From Dehalobacter sp. DCA (GTDB lineage Bacteria; Bacillota; Desulfitobacteriia; Desulfitobacteriales; Syntrophobotulaceae), in contig NC_018866.1 of assembly GCF_000305775.1 (NCBI RefSeq), positions 1-64,000 on the forward strand: DNA of 64,000 nucleotides. Reading direction: 5' to 3'. This document shows positions 36,552 through 45,557 of this stretch, piece by piece. The notes beneath the pieces are model-generated. The model worked only from the letters and a program-made list of their open reading frames with translations. It was not told where the DNA came from and searched no databases. Within the stretch, counting starts at the first letter, position 1. Each line of letters begins with the position of its first letter. Made by a program: the position numbers and the translations under genes.

Positions 36552-37031
36552 TTAAGGCAAATATTGACTCATGATCGTTTTGGTTACCGTAACCGTCTCC
36601 GATTTGGAAACTGGGTGTCCGCTTGACCAATCGGTAAATTTCCGGGGTCCGGTTATGGAAATTGTTATATATTGTCCGTAAGTAACGCGGCTAGCATCAC
36701 TGCCCGATCCGGTAACCACAAATAAACCGGTATCGACGCCGGTGTGTTTCAGCTGATCTTTCATCAGATTTCGGACCTCTGTCGTAGTTCCTCCGACAAC
36801 GGCAGCCCTTTCCAACCCGAGATTCACGGCGTTAACCATGGATCCCTGCAAGTTATTAAGGAAAAACATCGATATGAATGTGAAGAATATCGCCATCCAT
36901 AATGCAAAGACAATTAAGAATTCAATCAAGGTAGATCCGCGTTCATTATCAGGGTTTTTCATTAGTTTTTTTTGTAATTTCAGCATAATTTTAAGCGGAT
37001 AGCATACGTCTGAACATATACTATCCGCCAT
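36552..37031 (-). CDS. TadE-like pseudopilin
   Basis: 159 aa. After a basic head (KLQKKLMKNPDNERG) comes STLIEFLIVFALWMAIFF, the TadE-type hydrophobic helix with Glu +5, then a small soluble domain. ATG 37031 is supported by GAGGAGG with 7 bases spacing, giving an unusually long head of about 32 residues. Next to the other pseudopilin and the two small pilins. Confidence 0.82.
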   Translation of the reverse strand: MADSICSDVCYPLKIMLKLQKKLMKNPDNERGSTLIEFLIVFALWMAIFFTFISMFFLNNLQGSMVNAVNLGLERAAVVGGTTTEVRNLMKDQLKHTGVDTGLFVVTGSGSDASRVTYGQYITISITGPRKFTDWSSGHPVSKSETVTVTKTIMSQYLP

Positions 37032-37064
37032 CTCCCTTCCTCCTCACGGTGAGGAATATTTTCA

Positions 37065-37241
37065 TTAAGGAGTGGTGATATTTGTTATACTGGTATTCAT
37101 ATCCGTCAATTTGCCGCGGATTGTAACAAACAACACCGATACGGCTGCAACCGTAGCCAGAACACCGCCGAAGATCCAAATAATATTTTGAACAAGATCT
37201 CCGCCTTCATCTTTGTAAAGGTTTTTTAGAAAATTTCCCAT
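37065..37241 (-). CDS. Small Flp-like pilin, 58 aa (paralogue 1)
   Basis: Short gene: MGNFLKNLYKDEGGDLVQNI, then IWIFGGVLATVAAVSVLFVT and a short polar tail. It shares the pattern D-E-x-G-D-L-V-Q-N-I and GG-x-LAT with the next gene, so they are paralogues. Size, single helix and place between tadC and tadE match Flp major pilins, but the usual Glu +5 and Tyr +6 are replaced by Asn-Ile. GGGGGGT upstream as ribosome site. Confidence 0.72.
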   Translation of the reverse strand: MGNFLKNLYKDEGGDLVQNIIWIFGGVLATVAAVSVLFVTIRGKLTDMNTSITNITTP

Positions 37242-37261
37242 AAAAAAATAACCCCCCCTTC

Positions 37262-37441
37262 TTAATTAAGTTTGCTCATTCCGGCTGAGTCATTTGCTAT
37301 TTTGGCTGTTATTGTATTGTAAAGAATCACCGCAATGCCTATTGTTGCCAGAATACCACCAAGCAGCAAGACGATATTTTGAACAAGATCCCCCCTTTCA
37401 TCACGCAATACTGTTGCCAGATAGCGGACAATTTTTTTCAC
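37262..37441 (-). CDS. Small Flp-like pilin, 59 aa (paralogue 2)
   Basis: GTG start at 37441, seven bases after GGAGGTG. The product begins MKKIVRYLATVLRDERGDLV, then QNIVLLLGGILATIGIAVIL and a tail YNTITAKIAND. Processing would be expected after the RG of DERG-D. One hydrophobic helix. Probably, with paralogue 1, the main pilus subunit; both are too short for usual ORF cut-offs. Confidence 0.72.
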   Translation of the reverse strand: MKKIVRYLATVLRDERGDLVQNIVLLLGGILATIGIAVILYNTITAKIANDSAGMSKLN

Positions 37442-37455
37442 ATATTGTCACCTCC

Positions 37456-38361
37456 CTACATTATTTGGCCAAGGCTTTGGTTGGCCTGGTATAGCAGCGG
37501 GACAAGAATTATTATCGGGATCATAATAAATGGAATTGCGGTCAAGGCTTCAACAAGCATTTTCTTGTTTTTATACCGCCTTATTTCTTTTAATCCCTCA
37601 ATATAATCAATATCCCGTGACCGGCTTGCCAGATATGCAACCATATTAGAACTATCAATGGTGATAGATTGCATTAAAATATCTGCTAAGTTTTTCAATT
37701 CTTCAATATCAGTTTCTTTACTCAATTTTGCGAGTGCCTGTTTTGGCCCTGTTATTGACATATCTTGCAGGAGTTTTTCTAAGAGAGGCCGTAATTTATT
37801 TGTCGCAAATAAGGCCCCCCGAATAGAATCAGGTATTGTTTGCCCTGCTTTTCTTAAATCAACAATATAGGTCATGATTTCCGACAACTCATTGATAAGA
37901 TCATTTTTGTATTGGTTATAAAAATAGGAAAGAATGGCCGTAGGCGCTATTATCCCCACAAAAAAACCTATACAGATCAGCCCTATTATCATCAGAAAGT
38001 CTTTCGTAGAAAAGCCTGCAAAGCCAAATAAGATCGCAAATATGAAAGGGGATAATTTTTTAAAAGTCATATATTCTGCATATCCTATCGGCATTGGTTT
38101 TCCGGGCTGTTTGAGTATTTCCAGCATGTTCTCCGAACGATTATGCCCCGGCTTTTTGCTTAATAATTTAGTGATATAATTTGCCGTCTTTTTGCGAAGT
38201 TTTTCTAAACTAGATTCCTGAGTTTGTCTATATGAAAGCACAGTAGTGTGAATAGAATTTATTCTTTTAGACTCCTTACGGTTTGTCCTAATAAAAAACG
38301 CCGCAAAAAGCAGCATTAAACCCAGTGAAATTCCTATAGAACAAATCAACACCATATTCAT
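37456..38361 (-). CDS. tadC: Tad pilus inner-membrane platform protein TadC
   Basis: About 301 aa, T2SF/GspF-fold platform protein with membrane segments at the N-terminus, about 110-160 and the C-terminus. The conserved helical block (LSEIMTYIVDLRKAGQTIP, then LLQDMSITGPKQALAKLS) is typical. Its start overlaps the tadB stop. ATG 38361 with GGAGG upstream (GTG 38364 also possible). Works with TadB and the CpaF ATPase to assemble the pilus. Confidence 0.87.
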   Translation of the reverse strand: MNMVLICSIGISLGLMLLFAAFFIRTNRKESKRINSIHTTVLSYRQTQESSLEKLRKKTANYITKLLSKKPGHNRSENMLEILKQPGKPMPIGYAEYMTFKKLSPFIFAILFGFAGFSTKDFLMIIGLICIGFFVGIIAPTAILSYFYNQYKNDLINELSEIMTYIVDLRKAGQTIPDSIRGALFATNKLRPLLEKLLQDMSITGPKQALAKLSKETDIEELKNLADILMQSITIDSSNMVAYLASRSRDIDYIEGLKEIRRYKNKKMLVEALTAIPFIMIPIIILVPLLYQANQSLGQIM

Positions 38362-38363
38362 CA

Positions 38364-39320
38364 CTAATCCTCCATTGATAAGAATTTTAGTAACAGAGTA
38401 GCCTCAATTAGGATGGAGATAATTATCGCATTGATATATAGGTGTCCTATTGAGGATTGTTTTACCAGGGCTATTGAGTCCGGCCAAACAAGACTTACGC
38501 CTAAATACGTAAGAATCATTACCAGCGTAAATGCCACAGCTTTTGAGATTAGAGGATTAAGATCCTCTTTAATTGATTGCGCCCTGTTTTTTCTTGATCT
38601 GATTTTGTCCGAAAGCCTGTATAAAAGATCTTCCGTGTTGCCCCCGGCCATTCTCGAAGAAACGATAACGTTGTAAAAATCCCTGAAAGACTGCAGTTTT
38701 AGAAGTATCGATATTTTATATATAACCGTGTCGAATTCTTCCCCATTATTGACCCGGGACTGGATTCGGCTAAACAAAGAGCGCATTTGAGAAGGCATGG
38801 CAGCAATTGAATCCCAGGTTGCAGCTTCAAGATTATTACGCACAATATAATTGTTTAATATAAGATTGAAAGTGTTCAAGGCTTGTTTATTCAGCATTCT
38901 TCGCATACTGTGATAGATTAAATTTAACAATACCCACGGGATCATGAAGCCGACAATCATAAAAATAACAATCCCGAAAATATTATGGCTTACGATTATA
39001 GCCCCCGGATTCTGATAGATTGGATTCGGAATTTTTTCTGAAAGGATCACTATTGACAGGAAAAAAGCAATAAAACAAAACCCTATACTAATAAAAAGAA
39101 GAGCTTTTAAGCTCAACTTCAAATTTGTAATATAGATTCTTTGATTGTAATATCTTGCAAAATTACTTATCCTATTGTTATTTTTCACTTTGTCTTGCAA
39201 ATAGTTTATCCTTTTATTTATGAAACCTGATATTTGCTTCTTTTCTTTTTTCCCGAGAAACCATACAATTACAGACAATAAAAGCCCAATGCTTATTCCA
39301 TAACAAAGAACAAGCGTCAT
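38364..39320 (-). CDS. tadB: Tad pilus inner-membrane platform protein TadB
   Basis: 318 aa GspF-fold membrane protein, paired with TadC. Cytoplasmic helical block seen at NTFNLILNNYIVRNNLEAAT and SRMAGGNTEDLLYRLSDKIR. ATG 39320 shares ATGA with the cpaF stop, so translation is coupled. Confidence 0.88.
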   Translation of the reverse strand: MTLVLCYGISIGLLLSVIVWFLGKKEKKQISGFINKRINYLQDKVKNNNRISNFARYYNQRIYITNLKLSLKALLFISIGFCFIAFFLSIVILSEKIPNPIYQNPGAIIVSHNIFGIVIFMIVGFMIPWVLLNLIYHSMRRMLNKQALNTFNLILNNYIVRNNLEAATWDSIAAMPSQMRSLFSRIQSRVNNGEEFDTVIYKISILLKLQSFRDFYNVIVSSRMAGGNTEDLLYRLSDKIRSRKNRAQSIKEDLNPLISKAVAFTLVMILTYLGVSLVWPDSIALVKQSSIGHLYINAIIISILIEATLLLKFLSMED

Positions 39321-40741
39321 ATTAACCACCTCTTAACATCACTGGCATTTTTTCTGCCTTTGGCAATAAGACGATAAGCAAGTTTTTTGCTTATGGGGTT
39401 AAAGATCATTTTCCCGTCGCTATCTCTTTTAAAAATATCTTTAATGACAATATTACACTCCGTATCCAGGTCTAATTCAGCTACCTGGGTGATTTCAATT
39501 TTTCTATCCACTATCCCTAACTGGATAATAATATCCACTGCCGTGACTATTTCAGTGTTAATTACCTTATCACTGACATTGGAGATAGTTTGAACCTTGG
39601 TTCTTAATTCCTGACAGCATGATTCAGCGTCATACGTATGAATTGAAGCCATTGTATTTGCATGGCCGGAGCGCATGGCCCGCAAAGTATACATTGCCTC
39701 GATCGGGAAACGGATTTCACCAACCAAAATTACATCCGGGTCCATTCTCATAACCTGTGGGTAGATTTCCTCTACCCCTATAGGATTATATTTTGTGTCG
39801 CGTTCCAGAATTTCAACAACCTCAAGGCCGGGGTAGTATTTTACCAGCTGCAGCTCCGGCCCATTTTCGATAGTTATTATCCGCAAACCGCTTTCGGGAT
39901 CGCCCGGACTGGTTTCATTCGGAATAAGATCTTGAAAAATCGAGGCCAGGGTGCGGATCAAGGTTGTTTTTCCGGTGTGAGTCCCGCCGCTGACTATGAT
40001 CGTAGCCCCCGCTCTTACCACATCCCGAATAAAATTAAGCTGCCGGTAAGAATGTTCTTCGTTCGGAGCAATTTTGATCTGTTCACACTCTTTATTAAGA
40101 GAGCTGCGATATTTGCTTCTTTCAGCTGTTTTTAACGTCCCGATCTTTTCAAGTTCTTCCAGGGAAAAGTTTTTATCCCTGAATCTTCGGATATTTAAGG
40201 TAATTCCGTGGCTGGGGACGATAGCGCTTTTATTGATTACAACCCTGCTTCGATCCGGAAGCCACGCATTATCCACCATAGGGCTTCCCTCGTTGGCCTC
40301 CGAGTGGCAGGTGAGCAATATGCGTTCTGTTATTTTTTCAAGATGGGCCAGATCTACAAACTTTATATCCTTGGCTAAATACCTGACTCCATTCTTTTTA
40401 TAAGTGATTTGATGCGGACCGTTTACGCATATTTCCGTTATCTCCGGATCAAGAAGGAGGTCATGGATAACATCATATCCAATAATGGTTTTATATGCCT
40501 CCCAAGCAATCTCATCGATACTCATATCGGGTACATCGAGTTTTTCATGGCGAATGACATCTTTTATAACATTGCGGATTTGTTTTTGAGATTCCCCTAC
40601 TCCATAAATGGCGTCGTTAAGCAACTTTGGGTGGTTTTCAGTCAATATTGACTGGATAATACTTGTTGTTTTATATAGATGGGTTTTGCTATCTGTGTCA
40701 TATGCATTTGGGTCAATAGCTTTCGCTGAACTGATTCTCAT
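39317..40741 (-). CDS. cpaF: Tad pilus assembly ATPase (CpaF/TadA family)
   Basis: 474 aa secretion ATPase of the VirB11/PulE superfamily, powering pilus assembly. N-terminal all-helical part; then GYDVIHDLLLDPEITEI, Walker A GGTHTGKTT near 251-259, Walker B/Asp box MDPDVILVGEIRFPIEA, and the His box (HANTMASIHTYDA). Coupled at both ends (ATGA overlaps with its neighbours). Confidence 0.95.
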   Translation of the reverse strand: MRISSAKAIDPNAYDTDSKTHLYKTTSIIQSILTENHPKLLNDAIYGVGESQKQIRNVIKDVIRHEKLDVPDMSIDEIAWEAYKTIIGYDVIHDLLLDPEITEICVNGPHQITYKKNGVRYLAKDIKFVDLAHLEKITERILLTCHSEANEGSPMVDNAWLPDRSRVVINKSAIVPSHGITLNIRRFRDKNFSLEELEKIGTLKTAERSKYRSSLNKECEQIKIAPNEEHSYRQLNFIRDVVRAGATIIVSGGTHTGKTTLIRTLASIFQDLIPNETSPGDPESGLRIITIENGPELQLVKYYPGLEVVEILERDTKYNPIGVEEIYPQVMRMDPDVILVGEIRFPIEAMYTLRAMRSGHANTMASIHTYDAESCCQELRTKVQTISNVSDKVINTEIVTAVDIIIQLGIVDRKIEITQVAELDLDTECNIVIKDIFKRDSDGKMIFNPISKKLAYRLIAKGRKNASDVKRWLI

Positions 40742-41577
40742 TTCAATATCCTCCCTCCGATCCTAGTTCTGTGCCAGAAAAACATACGGCGTTTTTTTAC
40801 GGCCACAGATAAATGAAGCTGCAGCAGAATGTTTTCAATAGATTTTTCAAACTTGCCGTATTTCAATAATGGAATAAGCGAAACAGTGGAGTTATCATAA
40901 ATTACCTTGGAAACACCGTGTATTGTCCCCAGCAAAGACAGCCCAAGATTGCTCTCAATTTTGTTTTTCGTGTACAGCGCCTTATTGGAATATTGGTTGA
41001 TGATCAGCTTGAATTTACTTATATCTATATTTCGGACATGCAGATTATTAAGCCATTTGGCGGTGTTCTCAATCGTGTTTCTGTTTTGGTCTACAACAAC
41101 CAAAACGTCCGTTGCTTTCTTAAGTGCTACGTCGGTAGGTATAATCAACGTATCGCTTTGGACGTCAATAAAGAGTATATCTACTAGATCGGACAACTCA
41201 GTGATGATTGTACGGGCTTGAATATCTCCCAGTTTATCTATTAATTCAGGTTCTTTCGTCAATCCCGTCCAGCATAATAAATTGGGAAGGTTCTTCGTTA
41301 TGTGGGCATTTTCCTTAAGTAAATCGTGATAAGAAAAATTATCCTGCCAAGACTTAAGGATATATTCAATCGAGCTTTCTTTATCTTCCAGCTCTAAAAA
41401 CAGGTGGAGGCAGGGCGTTATTAACGAAAAATCCAATAGCCCTATTTTTAAGTTTGTTTCCTTTGCCAGTTTCCGGGCAAAATTGCAAGCAAGTGTCGAC
41501 TTCCCAACACTGCCCACACTCCACAACGCGATTATTTTCTTTGTCTGCTCTTTGACCGCTTTATTTTCATCAGCCAT
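40738..41577 (-). CDS. cpaE: CpaE/TadZ-like MinD-family ATPase
   Basis: About 279 aa. Deviant Walker A near the start (WSVGSVGKSTLACNFARKLA), then DVLFIDVQSD-like Asp strand and DVLVVVDQNRNT. TadZ/CpaE proteins place the pilus at the cell pole. No receiver-like N-terminal domain is present, in contrast to classical CpaE. ATG 41577 has GGAGG 6 bases upstream; the longer frame overlaps cpaB. Confidence 0.85.
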   Translation of the reverse strand: MADENKAVKEQTKKIIALWSVGSVGKSTLACNFARKLAKETNLKIGLLDFSLITPCLHLFLELEDKESSIEYILKSWQDNFSYHDLLKENAHITKNLPNLLCWTGLTKEPELIDKLGDIQARTIITELSDLVDILFIDVQSDTLIIPTDVALKKATDVLVVVDQNRNTIENTAKWLNNLHVRNIDISKFKLIINQYSNKALYTKNKIESNLGLSLLGTIHGVSKVIYDNSTVSLIPLLKYGKFEKSIENILLQLHLSVAVKKRRMFFWHRTRIGGRILK

Positions 41578-41596
41578 AAGTTTCCTCCAATAACAA

Positions 41597-42358
41597 TTAC
41601 TTTTGAAGCTGAAGCAATGAAACAATAAAATCTTTGCCAATATTCATCTGTGAATTTTCGATAACATCGTTTATGTTGTAGAGATCTTTGGCATTCCTAT
41701 CGCGCTGCCCCAACGAAATCGTTCCCATTGTTTCGGCCTGTTTGATTACTAAAAACTGTTTAGTCGTAACCTTGGCAATTATTTCTGTCGGGATGCCGGT
41801 TGCTTGCTCACTGCCTGACGAACTCACAACAGATGCTGGTCCATTCAAATGCGGGATATCTGCGGAAGATAATATCTTGCCCGCTGAATCGGCAGTCGCT
41901 TCAATAAATAAATCCGTGACAATATATCCTGCAAGCGATAAATTGCCCGTTTGTTTCGGGTCAAGAGTTAAAACAAGATCAACGGTTTGTCCGTATTTAG
42001 CAAGACCGGCAATGGATCCGTTGTAATCTGTTTTGAAGGCAATTAATCTCGAATTTTCAACCTCCGCCTTTGTGTTTTGTTCTATTTTATCCAACCGCAC
42101 CGGATCGTCTTCTTTTAAAGGCCAATTCAGAGACTTGTTTGCTACCTGGCTGATACTTGTAGCAACTCCCGAAGGCACACTTTCCTTTGGAACATTTTTC
42201 ACTTTCAATTGCTGTGCGCTAATAACGGTATCCTCAGAAATATTTGTGGCGGCATAAACCACAGGAATTAAAGCCTTTGCATAATCCAGATAAAAATAAA
42301 GGCCTATGCCGCTCCCTAAAGCGATAACCAAACCTAAAATAAAAAATACTTTTCTCAA
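41597..42358 (-). CDS. cpaB: CpaB/RcpC-like pilus protein with SAF domain
   Basis: About 253 aa. One N-terminal membrane helix (MRKVFFILGLVIALGSGIGL), then a SAF-like part (VVYAATNISEDTVISAQQLK) and a beta-rich domain with DLVLTL. TTG 42358 is favoured: GAGGAG lies 8 bases upstream, while GTG 42367 touches it. Gram-positive Tad loci keep CpaB although there is no outer membrane. Confidence 0.83.
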   Translation of the reverse strand: MRKVFFILGLVIALGSGIGLYFYLDYAKALIPVVYAATNISEDTVISAQQLKVKNVPKESVPSGVATSISQVANKSLNWPLKEDDPVRLDKIEQNTKAEVENSRLIAFKTDYNGSIAGLAKYGQTVDLVLTLDPKQTGNLSLAGYIVTDLFIEATADSAGKILSSADIPHLNGPASVVSSSGSEQATGIPTEIIAKVTTKQFLVIKQAETMGTISLGQRDRNAKDLYNINDVIENSQMNIGKDFIVSLLQLQK

Positions 42359-42383
42359 AAGAAACACTCCTCAATTTATTATT

Positions 42384-43073
42384 TTAGAAACCGGAAAATA
42401 AAATTTCAGGTTTTCCAAGGAAGTAACCTTGTCCATAGTGAGAACCGTTTATCCTTGCCGCCTGCAATTGTTCATGGTTTTCTATGCCTTCAACAATCAC
42501 CTTGGTATTCAGCCTTGCAGCATGTCCAACAAAAGCCGTTATCAGGCTATCGCGGGTTACAACATTCTTTGATTGGATGAGACTCTTATCAAGCTTAATA
42601 TATTCAGGATCTACAAGGCACAAAGATTCTAATGTTGCCGAACCAGTACCAAAATCATCTAAAGCCAAAATAAAACCTAAGTCTCTTAGGACATTTAAAG
42701 ACGGAAAGCAAATTCTATCCGATTCCGTTATTTCCAATACTACATTTTGACCTTTTAAACATTCCCAAAAATAAGGATCGGGCAAGCTTGGATGAACGTT
42801 AATAAACGTCTTTTCTTTTGTGCTTTTTCCGATCCGGCATATTTCCGCTAAAATTATAGTTTCCAATTCCAGCACTAAATTTTTTTGGGCAGCCTCCCTA
42901 AAAACTTCATCAGGCCTAAGATTTTCCCATCGGACTAAAGCTTCAAAGCCGAATACCTTCATTTTTTGCAAATCCCAAATTGGCTGAAAAGCTATTTCTG
43001 TTTTTATCCTTCCGGACAAAATATTGTCCAGAAAACAGGCTGAGCTTTTTGATTGGCTATTCGTGATAATCAC
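42384..43073 (-). CDS. EAL-domain cyclic-di-GMP phosphodiesterase
   Basis: 229 aa stand-alone EAL domain that would hydrolyse c-di-GMP to pGpG. All catalytic signatures are seen: E44-A-L in GFEALVRW, the Asn in FINVHP, EITE, LDDFGTG, KLDKSLI, VEGIEN and GQGYFLGKP. No sensor domain. GTG start. It is the first gene of the Tad operon (17-25 bases to cpaB), and two c-di-GMP riboswitches lie elsewhere in the same region, so it may reset their signal locally. Confidence 0.93.
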   Translation of the reverse strand: MIITNSQSKSSACFLDNILSGRIKTEIAFQPIWDLQKMKVFGFEALVRWENLRPDEVFREAAQKNLVLELETIILAEICRIGKSTKEKTFINVHPSLPDPYFWECLKGQNVVLEITESDRICFPSLNVLRDLGFILALDDFGTGSATLESLCLVDPEYIKLDKSLIQSKNVVTRDSLITAFVGHAARLNTKVIVEGIENHEQLQAARINGSHYGQGYFLGKPEILFSGF

Positions 43074-43105
43074 CTGCCTTTACTTTCAAGATAGGAGACA
43101 GCTAG

Positions 43106-45034
43106 CTATTCAAAAAACTTAGGTCTGCCAATCATATAGAAGCCTGATGAACTTGAGCCGGAAACACTGGTTACCGCTACATTGTTTTCTCCGGCATTGC
43201 AATTGGCAATCAACAGATCTCCGTTTTGCTTACCTACAACTATGCCTACATGGCTTAAATTGGAATAAAACGCCAGATCTCCCGGTTGTGCCTGATTCCA
43301 ACTTACCGCAGTACAGGCAGTATACTGACTGGAGGTACCGAATCCGATTCTATCCGCGACATCTGAATTTTCCGTAGCATTGGCAAACACCCATGCCACA
43401 TAGCCCGAGCAGTCCAATCCGAAAGGCCGTACTGTTCCGGTGGTAGGACTTCCCTCGGCTGTTACCTTGGTAAGTGTTCCCCACCGGCTGTCCCAGCCGA
43501 TAACTGTGGATTTGCCACCCCAAAAATAGTTTACTTTGCCGAGAAGGGAATAAGCAGCCAGCACAGTATTTTTCCGTTGTTCATCCAAATCTTCCGGTAG
43601 GTTTTGCGTAATAGCCGCGATTTCCTGCGGGGAAAGGGTAATATCCATATAGCTGCCGATAAGCCTCATAAATAGCTGCTGGTATTTGTCCTGCATAAGC
43701 TCGTTCAACATTCCCACTTGCTGCGGATTGAAATGGTATTCGACGATTATGTTCGAATAAGATTTAGAGGTGACATGAATATGCAAGACTGTCTCGGTGC
43801 TGATAACCGTTTCTTCGCTTGTGTTGCCGTCCTTATCCGTGGTGGTTGCCGTTCCCTCATGCTCAATTGTTTCCAGCCAGTAGTCGATTTTGTTCATATC
43901 CCAAAAAATATTCCGCAAGATCCCAACTTTTGTGTCGTCAAGGGTGGCAACTTCAATGCCGTTTTCCGGATCAGAGGCCACTTTTACCGCGTAAACCGCC
44001 AGGATGTCCCGCCAGTTACTGACTATATTGCTACTATAGTTGTTGGATAAATCCAGCGTGTCATGCGGGTTTTCCTTCTCTATCTGATCAAGTTTTGTCG
44101 CAAATTCTCCGTTCAGCTGGCTAACGGCCTCTGTCATAACCGGCGTATTCTTACCGGTGTCTTCATTGGAAAAGAAAACCCCGAAAACTGACTCTGACAT
44201 GAGCCCTACCAGGCATACCAGCAGGATGATAACAACCGCTGCCCAGCCGCCTGCGGCAATCATTGCAAGCAGGCTCTTCGACGCCGCAATGATTGCTTTA
44301 ATTGTGGTCTGCATTGCTTTTACCGCCGCTTTTGCTGAGACAGCCGCCACTCTTGTTGCCGCCTGCGTAGCCCTTTTAGCGGTTTGGGCGGTCTTAACGG
44401 TGTTTTGGGTTGCTGACCGTGAGATCTTAATGGCTGTCTTAGCACTGCGTTCGATGGTCTTAACTCTTCTTTGCGCCGTTTTTACCGTGCCTTTAGCCGC
44501 TTGCTTTACGGTTATACTACTCTCTCTGGCAGATTGTTTGATCCTGCGTCCTGTTTGGCCGTGAATTTTACCGCCCTGCAATGCTGCTTTTTCTGCGGAC
44601 TGAAAAACTGAATTTTGGAAGGTCTGTGCAGCTTTTCTTTCAGCCGCTTGCTTCGCCGTTAAAGTTGCTTTGCCCTGAACATATCTCTGTTTTGATTTTG
44701 GGACTTTAGCGCCGGGATAGGAGGTATGCCCCGACTGATCCCCGCGAGTAATAGTGTTAGAAGTACCCGTCACGCCTGCCCGCCGTTCCTTGATTTCCCA
44801 CACCGCGTTTTTACCGTGTTCTCCCACAGTTAGCGCTTTTTGAGCAACTGTTTCCGTACCGTCTTTTACTCCACTCACTGCCTTATCCACATAGTTACTG
44901 TCTTCGTTATGCCCATTTTGCTCCGTCTGCTCCTTTGTACGGATATAGGCGTTTTTCATCCTATGAGATACATCCGAAGCCTTATCCAGTACCTTAATAT
45001 CTCTGATAACAGATTTCGTCCTTATTTCTCTCAT
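43106..45034 (-). CDS. Conjugation-linked NlpC/P60 cell wall hydrolase
   Basis: 642 aa. Residues about 1-215 are a Lys/Thr/Ala-rich region with repeated KTAQ/AAVKA blocks; a membrane helix follows at about 243-265 (LLAMIAAGGWAAVVIILLVC); the C-terminus is an NlpC/P60 peptidase with Cys in GLDCSGYVAWVF and His in SHVGIVVG. Tn916/Tn1549-type elements encode such enzymes to open the wall for the transfer channel. ATG 45034, with GAGGAGGTG upstream. End of the conjugation block, directly next to the EAL gene. Confidence 0.87.
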   Translation of the reverse strand: MREIRTKSVIRDIKVLDKASDVSHRMKNAYIRTKEQTEQNGHNEDSNYVDKAVSGVKDGTETVAQKALTVGEHGKNAVWEIKERRAGVTGTSNTITRGDQSGHTSYPGAKVPKSKQRYVQGKATLTAKQAAERKAAQTFQNSVFQSAEKAALQGGKIHGQTGRRIKQSARESSITVKQAAKGTVKTAQRRVKTIERSAKTAIKISRSATQNTVKTAQTAKRATQAATRVAAVSAKAAVKAMQTTIKAIIAASKSLLAMIAAGGWAAVVIILLVCLVGLMSESVFGVFFSNEDTGKNTPVMTEAVSQLNGEFATKLDQIEKENPHDTLDLSNNYSSNIVSNWRDILAVYAVKVASDPENGIEVATLDDTKVGILRNIFWDMNKIDYWLETIEHEGTATTTDKDGNTSEETVISTETVLHIHVTSKSYSNIIVEYHFNPQQVGMLNELMQDKYQQLFMRLIGSYMDITLSPQEIAAITQNLPEDLDEQRKNTVLAAYSLLGKVNYFWGGKSTVIGWDSRWGTLTKVTAEGSPTTGTVRPFGLDCSGYVAWVFANATENSDVADRIGFGTSSQYTACTAVSWNQAQPGDLAFYSNLSHVGIVVGKQNGDLLIANCNAGENNVAVTSVSGSSSSGFYMIGRPKFFE

Positions 45035-45079
45035 CAACCCACACCTCCTCCCCGACTGGACATAATCTATCTGAAAGGT

Positions 45080-45487
45080 TTACAGTTCCTTTGCAGAGAG
45101 CTGCCGATCAGGATGCTCCGTACCCCGGCAATACTCGGGATAGCGCAGCCGGATAGCTTCAAAAAAGTAAGGAGCAAAACGGCAGTCAAACAGTTCATAC
45201 GGCGCGGAGTACCTCTCTTTTCCCCCCTCTGTCCACCCGTTCCAAAGGTTAAAAGCCAAGCGGCACAGATGGATGGTTCCTCCCGTCTGCCAGGCTGCCG
45301 CAAGATTTTGCGTCTCGATGCAATTCTCTTCAAAATCAAATAAGGAATGAATATTCTCCCTTGTTTCCTTACTAATCCCCATCGTGTAAAAAAACGCCCT
45401 GTGATACACGTCGGTATTACCTGCCGCTTTAAGCATATTGTAATAAAAGGCCTCATGCTCTTTGCCTGCAAATCGGATATTTTCCAT
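45080..45487 (-). CDS. Small ICE protein of DUF6075 type
   Basis: 135 aa soluble protein: HEAFYYNMLKAAGNTDVYHR, FFYTMGISKETRENI and a hydrophobic core TGGTIHLCRLAFNLWNG. I recall this as a common ICE accessory of unknown function; the family name is from memory. Lies between virB4 and the wall hydrolase. Confidence 0.65.
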   Translation of the reverse strand: MENIRFAGKEHEAFYYNMLKAAGNTDVYHRAFFYTMGISKETRENIHSLFDFEENCIETQNLAAAWQTGGTIHLCRLAFNLWNGWTEGGKERYSAPYELFDCRFAPYFFEAIRLRYPEYCRGTEHPDRQLSAKEL

Positions 45488-45557
45488 TGAATTTCCTCCT
45501 TCAATATGATGAAAAAGCCGTCATTACGTACCGGCTTTCCCCAATGAACATATAGGA

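Noticed and set aside
44157-44564. 135-codon frame antisense to the wall hydrolase
   Set aside because: Mirror of the Lys/Thr/Ala repeat region; hydrophobic look is a composition effect.
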